Positions 1 through 11,000 of a DNA stretch of 64,000 nt are shown here, piece after piece (the first letter of the stretch is position 1; the number at the start of each line of letters is the position of its first letter). Source of the DNA: Branchipolynoe longqiensis (lineage: Eukaryota; Annelida; Polychaeta; Phyllodocida; Polynoidae). Where the stretch lies: the NCBI GenBank assembly GCA_030323885.1, contig CM059196.1, forward strand, positions 36,806,481 through 36,870,480. The letters are read 5' to 3'. The position numbers and the translations under genes were made by a program. The notes below the pieces were generated by a model. It worked only from the letters and a program-made list of their open reading frames with translations. It ran no database searches and was not told the origin of the DNA.

Positions 1-1635
1 GTGTGCCGATGTGTATGAACTACTACATAAATTAAAGGAGTAAAATTTGAAACTATCATAATCATTTTTGCTTACTTTTTTCTATTTATTGGTCAATTCT
101 CATGAAGATTGAGTGATGATCAGATGCATTTCAGTAGGCAATGTCAACAAAGTCACTCACTTTGGCTGCCAATCTTTTCTTAAATTCAAAATTGCATAAC
201 TTTCTTAATATAGATATATTATAAAAATATATTTTAACCCTTTTAAAGCTTTTATTAATTTGTAATTACTAAAACTAGTTGTTTAACTGTGTTACAGTTT
301 ACACAGATAACTACACTGACAGTGCTGCATTACATGATACCACCATAACTATGCAGACTTGAAGTTGACAGTCACATTGTAGTTAAAGAATGGGAAAAGC
401 ACCATGCAAGGGTCACCCAATCTTCATGAAAATTGGCCATTAGATAGAAAACAGGTATGCAAAGATGAATATATATGGTAGTTTCAAAAATGAATACCCT
501 CAAATTTGAGTGATTTCGAGAGGTATTGGTCGACGAAAAAGTATTCACATTACTTTTCATAAAGCGGCACCTCGCAGATGCTCACTTGGCCTCGGTCTGC
601 TTTCAACATGGCCACGGCGTGAATAGTGTGAATTGGCTATTGCCAATTATTGCTTCGCCTTCGTATTCACACTATTGTTCTTTAAGCACTGCATGCACAG
701 AGAAAATCATTTATAATGAAAAATATATTACTTGGGTATGTTGCAAATAATTGAAATATGTCATTGAATTATTCTAGATTCTGATTTCATTCAGAATATA
801 TTGTGAAAGTGATATTTAATGGGATGATCTTAGTCCCAATTCTACAATTTGATTTCTTGAAAGAAATCTACTCCCCTTCACATACAGTGTCATCTTGTAT
901 TACAAATCATATACATTATTTAAACAATGGAATATACACCCAGATAGCCCAGAGCCGTTGGGCCGATGGTGGCCGCGCCGTCAGTCTAACGGTGGCAAGC
1001 CGCCGCCAGGCCAACGTTGTTTTGTCCACTGACCCGCTGTCGGGCCAACGGTGGCAAGCCACCCATTCCAGCATATGCCATCATTGCCCCAAAGGTGGCC
1101 CAACGGCCCACTGTTAGATAACACAGAGCCCATATAGGGTCCATATGGGTAATTTTGGGCCCCAAACAGGAATCTCTGGATACCACATGAAGAAGATGTA
1201 TGTCTCCTGTGTCACAAAGCGGTTACCACACACTGAAGGAGTAAACACCAATTTAAAAAAATCATTTTAATATCATAGAGGTGCATGCACCTCATCTTAG
1301 CTATTAAGATGATAAGACACTAATATTGTCTAAAAAGCTAAGCTAAGAAGTGATGACTGCTAAACAAAACCGAGCACTCCTCACAAACACTTTTGCAATG
1401 AATATGGTGTTTCACTTGCAGAAATTTGTAACTTCAAACTCTCTACTGACCTATTCCGAAAACAACCGTATTACACCTCACCTATGGTTGTTAGTAAGGC
1501 ACATTTTAACATCCTTTTCAACAATATCTTTTTACCGCTTGATGGATAGGGGAGGCTCTGTACTTGCCTGTCTATTGGCATGTCTCATGCGTCAACATAC
1601 GTTACCACTATGTCAGACTGGCGCTACGCTTAAAA

Positions 1636-2137
1636 GGTGCATTCAGGAACGATACAATCTGGTGCATTCAGGAACGATACAATCTGGTGCATTTAGGAAT
1701 GATACAATCTGGTGCATTCAGGAACGATACAATCTGGTGCATTCAGGAATGATACAATCTGGTGCATTCAGGAACGATACAATCTGGTGCATTTAGGAAC
1801 AATACAATCTGATGCATTCAGGAATGATACAATCTTCTGCATTCAGGAACGATATAATCTGGCGCATTCAGGAACGATACAATCTGGTGCATTCAGGAAC
1901 GATCCAATTTGGTGCATTCAGGAACGATACAATCTGGTGCATTCAGGAACGATACAATCTGGTGCATTTAGGACCGATATAATCTAGTGCATTTAGGAAC
2001 GATACAATCTGGTGCATTCAGGAACGAAAAAATCTGGTGCATTTCGGAACGATACAATCTGGTGTATTTAGGAACAATATAATCTGGTGCAGTTAGGAAC
2101 GATACCATCTGGTGCATTCAGGAACGATACAATCTGG
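1636..2137. repeat. 25-bp minisatellite, about 20 copies
   Basis: The unit is close to GTGCATTCAGGAACGATACA plus ATCTG, repeated with few substitutions. Because 25 is not a multiple of 3 and the unit lacks stops on this strand, all three frames give the same 25-residue repeat. These open frames are not evidence of a gene. Confidence 0.95.
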
Positions 2138-2185
2138 TCAGTATATGTTTTCAGCACGTACGTGAACAGTCCGATACCTGTCCGG

Positions 2186-2640
2186 AAAATGTGTGCAAAA
2201 AGAATAGCAAAAAATGGTGGACCACCATCGACGGTGGAAAATGTGTGCAAAAAGAATGGCAAAAAGTGGCAGACGACCATCGTCAGTCGGAGGGTGGCCT
2301 GACGGTGGCAAATATGCAAAAAGAATGGCAAAGAGCGACGGACCACCACTGACGGCCCGACGGTGGTAAGTATGTGCAAAAAGAATGGGAAAAAGCGGCG
2401 GACCACCACTGACAGTGGCCCGACAGTGGCAAATATGTAAAAAGAATGGCAAAGAGCGGCGGACCACCACCGACTGTGGTCCGATGGTGGCAAATATGTG
2501 CAAAAAGAATGGGATAAAGCGTCCGACCACCACCGATGGCCCGATGGTGGCAAATATGTAAAAAAGAATGGCAAAAAGTGGCGGACCACCACCATCGGCC
2601 CGACGGTGGCCCGACTGTGGAAAATATGTGGCGATGGTGC
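2186..2640. repeat. About 60-bp minisatellite, about 7-8 copies
   Basis: Each unit contains GCAAAAAGAATGGCAAA followed by a GACCACCACCGACGG-like block. The GC-rich blocks resemble sequence at 955-1110 near the left end of the host element. Confidence 0.85.
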
Positions 2641-3084
2641 GACCAATAGCCAACGTTGGCCAGACGGCTCTGTGCTATCTGGGATACACTCTAACATGTT
2701 CGGATCTTATTTTCTTAATGACGTTGGATTAGATATTGTATGAAATGAGTTATGTCAGTTTTACCAAATTCATTTTAATGGGTGATATTAGGAGTACTTC
2801 TCATAGGCATAACTGCAGTGGCTTCTGTTGTTACTCCCACCCTTCTCCAGAACAGGTTCCTAAGCAACCCATTAGAATAAGTATTGGGAAGCTGGGTTGA
2901 TATATCCAGATCATTTTGCAATCTAAAGGCGAGTTTACACGGGCAATTGTGAAGAGAATTAGGCAAATCGATTTATATGAAGCGATGTAGTGGCGCGTTT
3001 ACACGGACTGAGTTTGAAAGTGTGTCGGCACCAGGAACCAGCAGCCTTAGTGGTGAGCCTGTAGCCGGCGAGTACTGCTATTTG

Positions 3085-3578
3085 TTTAGTTTACATTCGT
3101 CGATTCACAATGTGAATAACGACGCCAATGTAGCGGCTACCTTAAAGCTGCATAGTCCGATGAAATATCAAATTTTCAAAACCAAACCAATTATCTAGGT
3201 TTGATTTGACATATCTAACATAGATACTGATCCACTTATTAAGCTTTTTTTTCTGCATAGAAGGCAATACTGAGTCAATTTAACAACCTGTTACTACAGA
3301 AGTCTATGGTGTCAGAATTTTGGCAAGCTTGCCAAAACTAATTTTCCATGTTTGCACTCAGAATATCTCAAAAGTTTACCATTTAAAATAAAAGTAACTT
3401 TGAACTAATGTAAAGTAGATACTGGTGATTGATCTAATATATTTATCTCAGAAAAAATACAGAAATTCAAAACCATCGGACTGCAACTTTAATATCGCTT
3501 GGAATTTAGGGTTAATTTAATTAAATTTCATTATTTGAGTATGTAATTCTGTTAAATATGATCGCATTCAATAGATTT
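3085..3578. repeat. Fragment of the 11770-type foldback element, interrupted
   Basis: 3085-3141 and 3489-3578 match consecutive parts of the right arm of the palindrome at 11770-12133. The match is split precisely by the TTAA-type element at 3146-3488. Confidence 0.65.
3146..3488. mobile_element. TTAA-target short DNA element
   Basis: Ends AGCTGCATAGTCCGATG and CATCGGACTGCAACT are flanked by TTAA on both sides. It belongs to the same family as 15180-15527 and 36089-36413. Non-coding. Confidence 0.75.
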
Positions 3579-3849
3579 CAGCCTATCGGTCCCTAACACT
3601 GCCGGGCACCAGCGATAGTTACAGCTGAGCTTGTAGCCGGCGAGCACCGCTATTTTACACTATCGCCGCCCGGGAACCAGCTGAATCGCTTCATATAAAC
3701 CACCTCGCAAGGTGGTTTACATAAAGTGAATCATATGAAGCGAATCAGCCCTAATCCGCCTCAGAGTCGCGTTTACATGGTGAATGTGAGGCGAACTAGG
3801 CAAGGCGATTTATATGAAGCGACTTAACTCGCCCGTGTAAACACGGCTA

Positions 3850-4544
3850 TATATGATAAATAAATTAGAGGATGATAATTATAAATGCTCAGCTATCATA
3901 GCCACTAATTTCAAAAGCTGTACCTGTAGTGGTGATAGATAGTCCTAAAAATGTTGCTTCTGAAACATTTGAACACTACTCTTGTGTTCAAAAGTAGTAA
4001 TTCACCAAAATCATCGGACTATGCAACTTTAAATTAAGATTGGCGAAAAGGAATGATACTTGTTTGCTATTAAGTCGACCTAGTCTAAAGAAAACCAACG
4101 CTTATGCAACATCTAAATTTGCATCCCCCAATCAAGCAATATACATACACATATTATATTTACAATTTCTATACACTAACATAAATAAAGCTGTTGACAA
4201 TAATATAAATTATAGGAACAGAATGCTCAACGGTGTATTCTAATTTGGTACAATGTTAAAAATGTGTTTTCGATGTGCGGAATTAAAGTTGTGTAACTGA
4301 TTCAGTGTCTCTTAATCCCAAAGTTATATAGAAAATCTGACAAAAATTTGAGGATAATGGGTGAAATATTTGTGTAATTATGTCCATGATGCATTATACT
4401 ATTTATAGTACTTGATCAATTATGGTTTATCTTGGGATAATCCATGACACGCATACTTACTAATATGCACCAGAGTTACACCATGGTATGAGCCTAGTAA
4501 AACATTGGCACTTATGTGGGTTGTTGTACCACTTTTCTTTTCAG
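3850..4544. other. Upstream non-coding stretch
   Basis: Contains the right end of a TTAA-family element (CATCGGACTATGCAACTTTA near 4012-4032) and otherwise AT-rich unique sequence. No exon or promoter motif can be supported. Confidence 0.5.
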
Positions 4545-4606
4545 TATGAGGGCTCCACAGGGGATCAAGTTACGTCTGAGATCTGGGAAGACAGGGGTCT
4601 GGCAAC
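4545..4606 (+). other. Candidate 5'UTR exon (62 nt)
   Basis: A pyrimidine-rich tract ending TTTTCAG precedes 4545, and a strong donor (AAC then GTGAGT) follows 4606. A possible acceptor ending ATTTTAG at 4803 would join this to the first coding exon, starting at 4804. If joined, the ATG at 4546 would open a short upstream ORF that stops in the next exon before the main ATG. It is supported only by splice-site-like signals, with no coding similarity, and could be chance. Confidence 0.3.
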
Positions 4607-4842
4607 GTGAGTCTGTGCCCGGCACCGCCACTCTTCCCTTTGGTATCCCCCCCATGACTTGACCCCTCCCTGAACCCAACAAAATGTTTGCATTCCTACG
4701 CCACGACTCCCATCACAGTGGAATACCCCGCCACACCGGCAATATAGTCCCTATATTATCGACAGATTTCCAATGCTAAAAATAGTTATTTGTTGCATTT
4801 TAGATCAGTGCTGCAAATACTAGCTTGTGAGACGGCCGAATA

Positions 4843-5014
4843 ATGTTCAAGGCGTACATTGGGGGTTTGGATCATAGAGTAGCTGAGGAAACGCTACTCA
4901 GTTTGTTCCGCGAGCACGGTTTGAGTCCCACCAGCATACAGGTCAGGAGGGGCTTCGCTTTCGTCGACTGTCCAGACCAACAGAGTCTCGACCGAACCAT
5001 AGACAAGTTTAACG
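4843..5014 (+). CDS. IGF2BP: IGF2BP coding exon 1: start codon and most of RRM1
   Basis: Encodes residues 1-57. RNP2 is KAYIGGL (residues 3-9) and RNP1 is RGFAFVDC (36-43), followed by the second RRM helix ending in FNG. An in-frame TGA at 4828-4830 lies just upstream, so the ATG at 4843 is the first possible start. The donor is GTAAGA at 5015. The exon ends in phase 1 after the FNG motif, the place where I recall vertebrate IGF2BP exon 1 ending. Transcription may start further upstream. Confidence 0.93.
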
Positions 5015-8000
5015 GTAAGAGATCCTAGCCCGGGTCACGTTCCCTTAATGAGGGTCGTGTGTCATTTGTGTTGTCAGTGAGAACCATTTAGCGTATGGTC
5101 CCACAATGGCATGCCCAGAATTTCAAAATGGCCGGCCGGTCTCGGAAACCACGCCGGCCATGATAAGATGTGCTTTTTGGCGTCCAACAAGAGCGCGTTA
5201 TCAAGATGATTCTTAATATATGGGTGGGGAAGGAATGGTTGGCACATGGCACGGCAATCAGGGGATAGTTGTGTAGTTGTGGCGATGTTAAAGAGTGGTT
5301 AGAAAACACGACGGGCATGCTGCCAAATGTAGGACATGCATGATCTGATTGAAAACGTGGAAATAGTGGGGGGGCCTCGTGACCAGCAACAACTAGCAGG
5401 GGGAGTTTTGACCAGCCCTAGCACAGGCCTACCCCGGCCTGAGAAAACACCCGGTATTCCGCGGTATTTCCACAATAAGCCGCCCAATGTGGGTATAGAT
5501 TTGCTGGAGGGTTGTCTCTTGGTGAGGAAGGGAGAGATTTGTGAGTGTGGTTTACAGCTGTTAGCTGGGCCTACAAGATGCCGGTCCAGCTAACACGACA
5601 GTCTACAGTGGTGGATGGGCGTGCATTCGCCATTACAGGAGGCCCCCACACACACCGGCCCGGTACATTGATAGTGGTGGTGGAGGAGGAGGCTCAAAAG
5701 TTAACGTGGTCAGCAGATAATGTCAGCTGGTCTAAACTATCCAATGTCAGTTTTGCAACTGGTCAGCTCTTCCGATTTGACGCCCCCCGCTATCTGCGAC
5801 TATCTGCGGACCTCCCACACTTAAAGCGGCCAACTTGAGCTTTGTTGTCTTAACGCGACCGGCATGGCCACACCTTTGGCTTTGCCGCTTTGGCTTTAGT
5901 GGCTTTGGTTTTGGCTTTAGTGGCTTTGGTTTTGGCTTTGGCTCCTTGTGAGCAAGCCACCCTCTCGAAAGCTAAACCAAGGCAAGCCAGTGCCTTTGTT
6001 GCTTGATAGTTTTGGTTTATTTTAACAATTATTTCGGGCATAATGATAATCTGTATTGGGAGCCATTGCATTAGAATCGAATAGTGATGGGGGGGGGGGG
6101 TGTTCGGCGCAATTAAGATATCATAATGGACACTCGAAATACGTTCATAGTGGCCTATGAAAGTGCGATGCCAATAAGATCTCATTGATCATATATCATA
6201 ACACAATTAATTTAAGAATAACAATGAAATACTAGATCATAGACTGATAGAGGGAGTGTAAATTATATAATTGAAGTGATTGTTGGAACAGTGGAATAGT
6301 AAATGGTAGGCAGTCGGTACTAGTCTAGTAATAATAGTATTACTGTATTAGAAAGATAGTATAATCATAATGAGCACTCAAAATTGGTCGACTGTACAGT
6401 GAGTACTCTATGAAAAGGCAATGAGATCTCATCAAGCATATATATACGCAGACTAGGATTTCACCGTAAAGATCATTACCGGTAACGTGTCATTACTGTG
6501 CTGGGGAAACTGAAACCAAAATTGCGTTTCCCATGATATTAATAAAAACGGAAGGCAACTAAAAAAATTTAAAAAAATGCTACAGTCAGTTGTTTTCATT
6601 ACATTGTTGATGATTAAAGGTATATGTACAATTTTTGCACAGGTGTTCAAAATATACTTCGACTAAATTTAATTAACTGTTTCAAGAATGAGTACCCATC
6701 ACCAATTTTACAGAACCGAAAAACAGTTTCCCATGAGTACCAGGCACCCAACCCAAAAAGTGAAATCCTAAAGCCTGTATATACGTAATAAATAAAAACA
6801 TTGGAGAGATAAAAGCTGGATCAAAATCTAATCGCGGAGCGGTGATTGTTTTGATGCAACTGAATGGCGCCCGAATTCTCGATGTCGGATATCCGAGCAC
6901 TTTTTGCGCTTGCAATGCGCGAATGGTAAAACAAATGCCACTATCATAGAGACAACATTGAAACTACCCTAACTATCACACTAATTTGTGCTTGTTGGTG
7001 CCTTGAAAGCAAATTTATCTTGTTTCTATTAAATAGTTCAGATCTTTCTCTACAATTTCACATTCAGCTTTTTTTTAAATCAGCCAATTGGAAGTTCTTG
7101 AATGTATTTTTCGAAAATAGATTTTGAGGCCATGATCTGGTAAGGCTCACACTGGCACTGACACTCAGAATATCCCAATTTTCACTATTATCTCTGTTTT
7201 TAATACTTTCAGAGTAAATTGCTCTTAGGTTAAATTAAATACTTCAGTTCTTCCTCTTCAATCACGCATTAAGATATTTTTAATCGATCCAATGAAAGCT
7301 TTCAAATTTATTTTTGAAAAAAATAAATGCTCCTCATAGACATAGCATTGCTGCAGCACACATCACTGCAGTGTTTTACCCTTCGTGGGCTAGTTTCCTG
7401 GGTTGGGACGCCACGCCGACATAGAGAATATTTTATTGACAAATATATATTGTAATTTGTATGCTCGGATACTTTGGACTGAAGTCAACTTTGCATCTGC
7501 ATAACTTGCCGGATCTAATGACAACCCTCTTATGCCACTAGCAATTCACCCGTACACAGAGATGGGGTGAATCTTTAATCTAGTGTGGGGGTGAATCTTT
7601 TATCTAGTGTCCAATATGCTTAAGATGGCAACGTCATTGACATAGGTAGATGAAACGTGTCACATACAGGCAGCTATTTGTTTTAGTAGCATTATTTTGG
7701 CTTTCTATATTTAAAAAATATCATTGAAATGTCGGTATTCATGTTGACTGTTAAGCAACCTTTTAGATTTGATTAAGTGGGTCATTAGGTTTGTGTGTAG
7801 AAAATGTGGCTTTGTGTAGGTTGCTTTTTAATTATTAAACCGGGGGCATGCATTCACATGAATACTTGGGCATCAACATCATGATGTAGACTTAGAAATA
7901 ATGTAATTTCAAGTGATTTCCCCTGTTAAGACACATAAATGATTGATTGGCGAGTGAATTTGTTCATAACCTGTAGAATTGGGATATAGCGATATTGGAT

Positions 8001-11000
8001 TTGTAGATGATCAGTAGATTTGTAGATAACTAGTGGATTTGGGATATCGTGATAGCGGATTTGTAGATAACCAGTAGACATGGGATATACTTTATAGTGG
8101 TAGCAGATTTGTAGATAACCAGTAGACATGGGATCTAGTGATTTCAGAATTGTAGATAACCAGTAGACATGGGGTATAGTGGTAGCAGATTTGTAGATAA
8201 CTAGTAGACTTGGGGTATAGTGATAGCGGATTTGTAGATAACCAGTAGACATGGGCTATCAGGGATGAAAGACGTCCGCGATTTCGCGGATTTCTTGGGA
8301 ATTTTCCTGTAGCTATAAGTGTATACTAATACGTTGGTTTACGCTGCAGCACTATCAGCATATACACCTAATAAATGCTTCAAACTCTGCAGCACTATCA
8401 GCGTATACGACTAATGTGTGGGTCAAAAGGCGCATCACTATCAGTGTATACCAATATGTATTAAACCCGACTTCCGGGAATTTTCAGCGATTCCCCGACA
8501 ATGTTAAACTTATGGGAGAATACCAGCATTTTCGCTTTTTTCCCCGGACACCACTTTCATCCCTGGTATATAGTGATAGCGGATTTGTAGATAACCAGTG
8601 GACATGGGGTATAGTGATAGAGGATTTGTAGATAACTAGTAGTAGTAGACATGGTATAGTGATAGCGGATTTGTAGATAACTAGTACTAGTAGTAGTAGA
8701 CATGGGGTATAGTGATAGCGGATTTGTAGATAACTAGTACTAGTAGACATGGGGTATAGTGATTGCGGATTTGTAGATAACCAGTAGACATGGTTATGTT
8801 GATAGCAGATTTGTACATAACCAGTAGACTCAGGATATAGTGATAATCCGGACTATGCAACTTTAATATTCATAAAAGGCCAGGAATATATTTCATTTAC
8901 AGCAGTGAAATGGCAGTGGCAGCATCAGGTGGTCACCTACACAATGGGAGAATTTCTGTATTTTCACAGAAATTGTCTCATTCTTTCAACACTGCAATAA
9001 ATCGTGGGAAAATTACTAGAAGTTTCATATAGTGGTCATAATTGTAGCCCCCTGTGTCTATGGCTCGTCAGTATAGACTACTTGGTGGGACATGTTTTCG
9101 CCCAATGTACCAGGTAGCCAGATAATACTTCCCAAGGGGGAAATACACGATGTCATGTTCAGTGAATAATATGTTGCTACCCTGCCGCCTTCCACAGAAC
9201 AGCATAGGTGGTTACATGCAGTGAAATGCTTCTATACAATTTTGGTTAAATTAGAACAGAATTGTACTTTTGGTCCAACTACTGGAATTTGGAAAGACAC
9301 ATAGGTGAACGAGCATATTTCTATTCAGGTTTAAAATATTACAATTTTTCTATGCAGCCCCTGACTATTATATAAATATGGGTCATTCTCAGAAACTTGT
9401 GTACCACATATTTGGTCCCACCTTACATTGTTACTAATTTTGCCTCTCTCTTGGAGAGGAATAACTCCGTACTTGTTGACTCTGTGCATTAAGTATGTTA
9501 GCAATACTACATAACATCCCACAAAATGTATCCAAAATATTCTTATATGATTTTGTACTAAAGTGAAATATGAAAATTTGCATACCAACACCATGCATCT
9601 ACACAAATGTTGTTTTCAACTTTTTTCTTGTTAAAATGATGTTATGGATGTTAGATGGTTTTTAACAACTTTCCCAATTTGTATAGACCCCTTTCAATGT
9701 TTATAAACATTGTGTATGCGCGCACACCTTGGCTGCAGAACGAATGCACACTGCCATCGAGTTTGTCGGTACGTGCCATGCAAACCGTTTATTATATTCA
9801 AAATTTATAGAAATACAGAACCCTAAAGTTATCAATTTAATATAATCTGTTCGTTGAATATGTTTTCGATATGCATTCCAATCGGTTTGTGGCTAGGTGG
9901 TGTGGTTTTAGAGATATTTCACTTTTTATGTATGAAGATTTACTCACGGCCATTGACAGTGCATTGAGTTTGCCGGTATGTGCAGTGCAACACGTAGATT
10001 TGATTCAAAATTTGTTCCAATCGGTTTGTGTCTAGGTGGTGTGGTTTTAGAGATATTTCACTTTTTCTGTATGAAGATTGCTCATGGCCATTGAAAATGC
10101 ATTGAGTTTGCCGATACGCGCAGTGCAACATGTCGACTTTATTCAGAATTACTAGAAATGCAGAACCCCCAACCTTCTAAATTTAATATAATCTCTTCTT
10201 TGAATATGTTTTCTATACGTGTTCCAATCGGTTTCTGTCTAGGTGGTGTGGTTTGAGAGATATTTCACCTTTTCTCTATGAAGATTGCTCATAGCCATTG
10301 AGTTTGCAGTGGGACAGTGTGTGGTCCTGCAGCCAAGCAGCGCGCACACTGACATAAATACATGTGCTGATGTCATATGAAATAGGTCTATATGATAAAT
10401 AAAAGTGAGGCAAAAAACTTACTTTAAACTCTGATATATGCACAACATATAAACCTTCATATGAATATGTATTCTTCTATTATTTGGATTTTTTTCTGCT
10501 GTTATTTGAATGTTTTCACTTTTGGTTTCTGTGTCACAAAAATGGTACCACCCTTATCCGTAAATGTGCATATCTGATCTATTTCAGTTCAAAACCTGTT
10601 GAGTAGATACATTAATCTTACGTAAATCTTTTATCTAGATATTAGGTACTAGGTAGTATGAGCAGAGATGAAAGATCTCCGCGATTTAGCAAATTTCCGC
10701 AATAAAAAAATATATTGATCGATTAAGGTAAATAAAATGCCATGGAATCAGGATGTATATGACAGCAATTGGGTAGTTTGAATCCCATTCTTATGATTAT
10801 TAGCTGTTGCTAGAACATAAAACCCAAACAAGAATGAGTTAGGTATGGGTGATAACATAGGCATACTAATAGTTGGAACTTGACTTCCAGTAGTTTTTAC
10901 GCGATTCCCTGATACTGTTGGAGAATATCTGTGTTTTCGCAGAAATTCGCCATCTTTATTACAAATAGCCTCACAGTAGGCATCGATTTCTGCTTCTTCT

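Larger units (their letters stand above)
939..2683. mobile_element. Non-autonomous DNA element with CCCAGATAGC ends, carrying two internal minisatellites
   Basis: Left end CCCAGATAGC...CAGAGCC and right end GGCTCTG...GCTATCTGGG are inverted copies, flanked by ATACA on each side (target duplication of 5, or 6 with offset ends). The interior holds the 25-bp array (1636-2137) and a roughly 60-bp array (about 2186-2640). No transposase is visible, and the ORFs on either strand are repeat translations. Confidence 0.7.
2924..3849. mobile_element. TIR element with GTTTACACGGGC ends
   Basis: Inverted ends read TTTACACGGGC at the left and GCCCGTGTAAA at the right. A second copy is at 56774-57300. The central palindromic region includes CACCTCGCAAGGTGG (near 3700). 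The left half is disrupted by a foldback fragment that itself contains a TTAA-type element. Confidence 0.7.

Noticed and set aside
1350..1987. Overlapping open frames with a 25-residue repeat
   Set aside because: They are translations of a 25-bp minisatellite. Because 25 is not divisible by 3, all three frames read the same peptide, so openness carries no coding signal.
2068..2697. 209-residue minus-strand ORF
   Set aside because: It runs over the internal minisatellite and right end of the 939-2683 element. It is repetitive, resembles no protein family and has no splice context.
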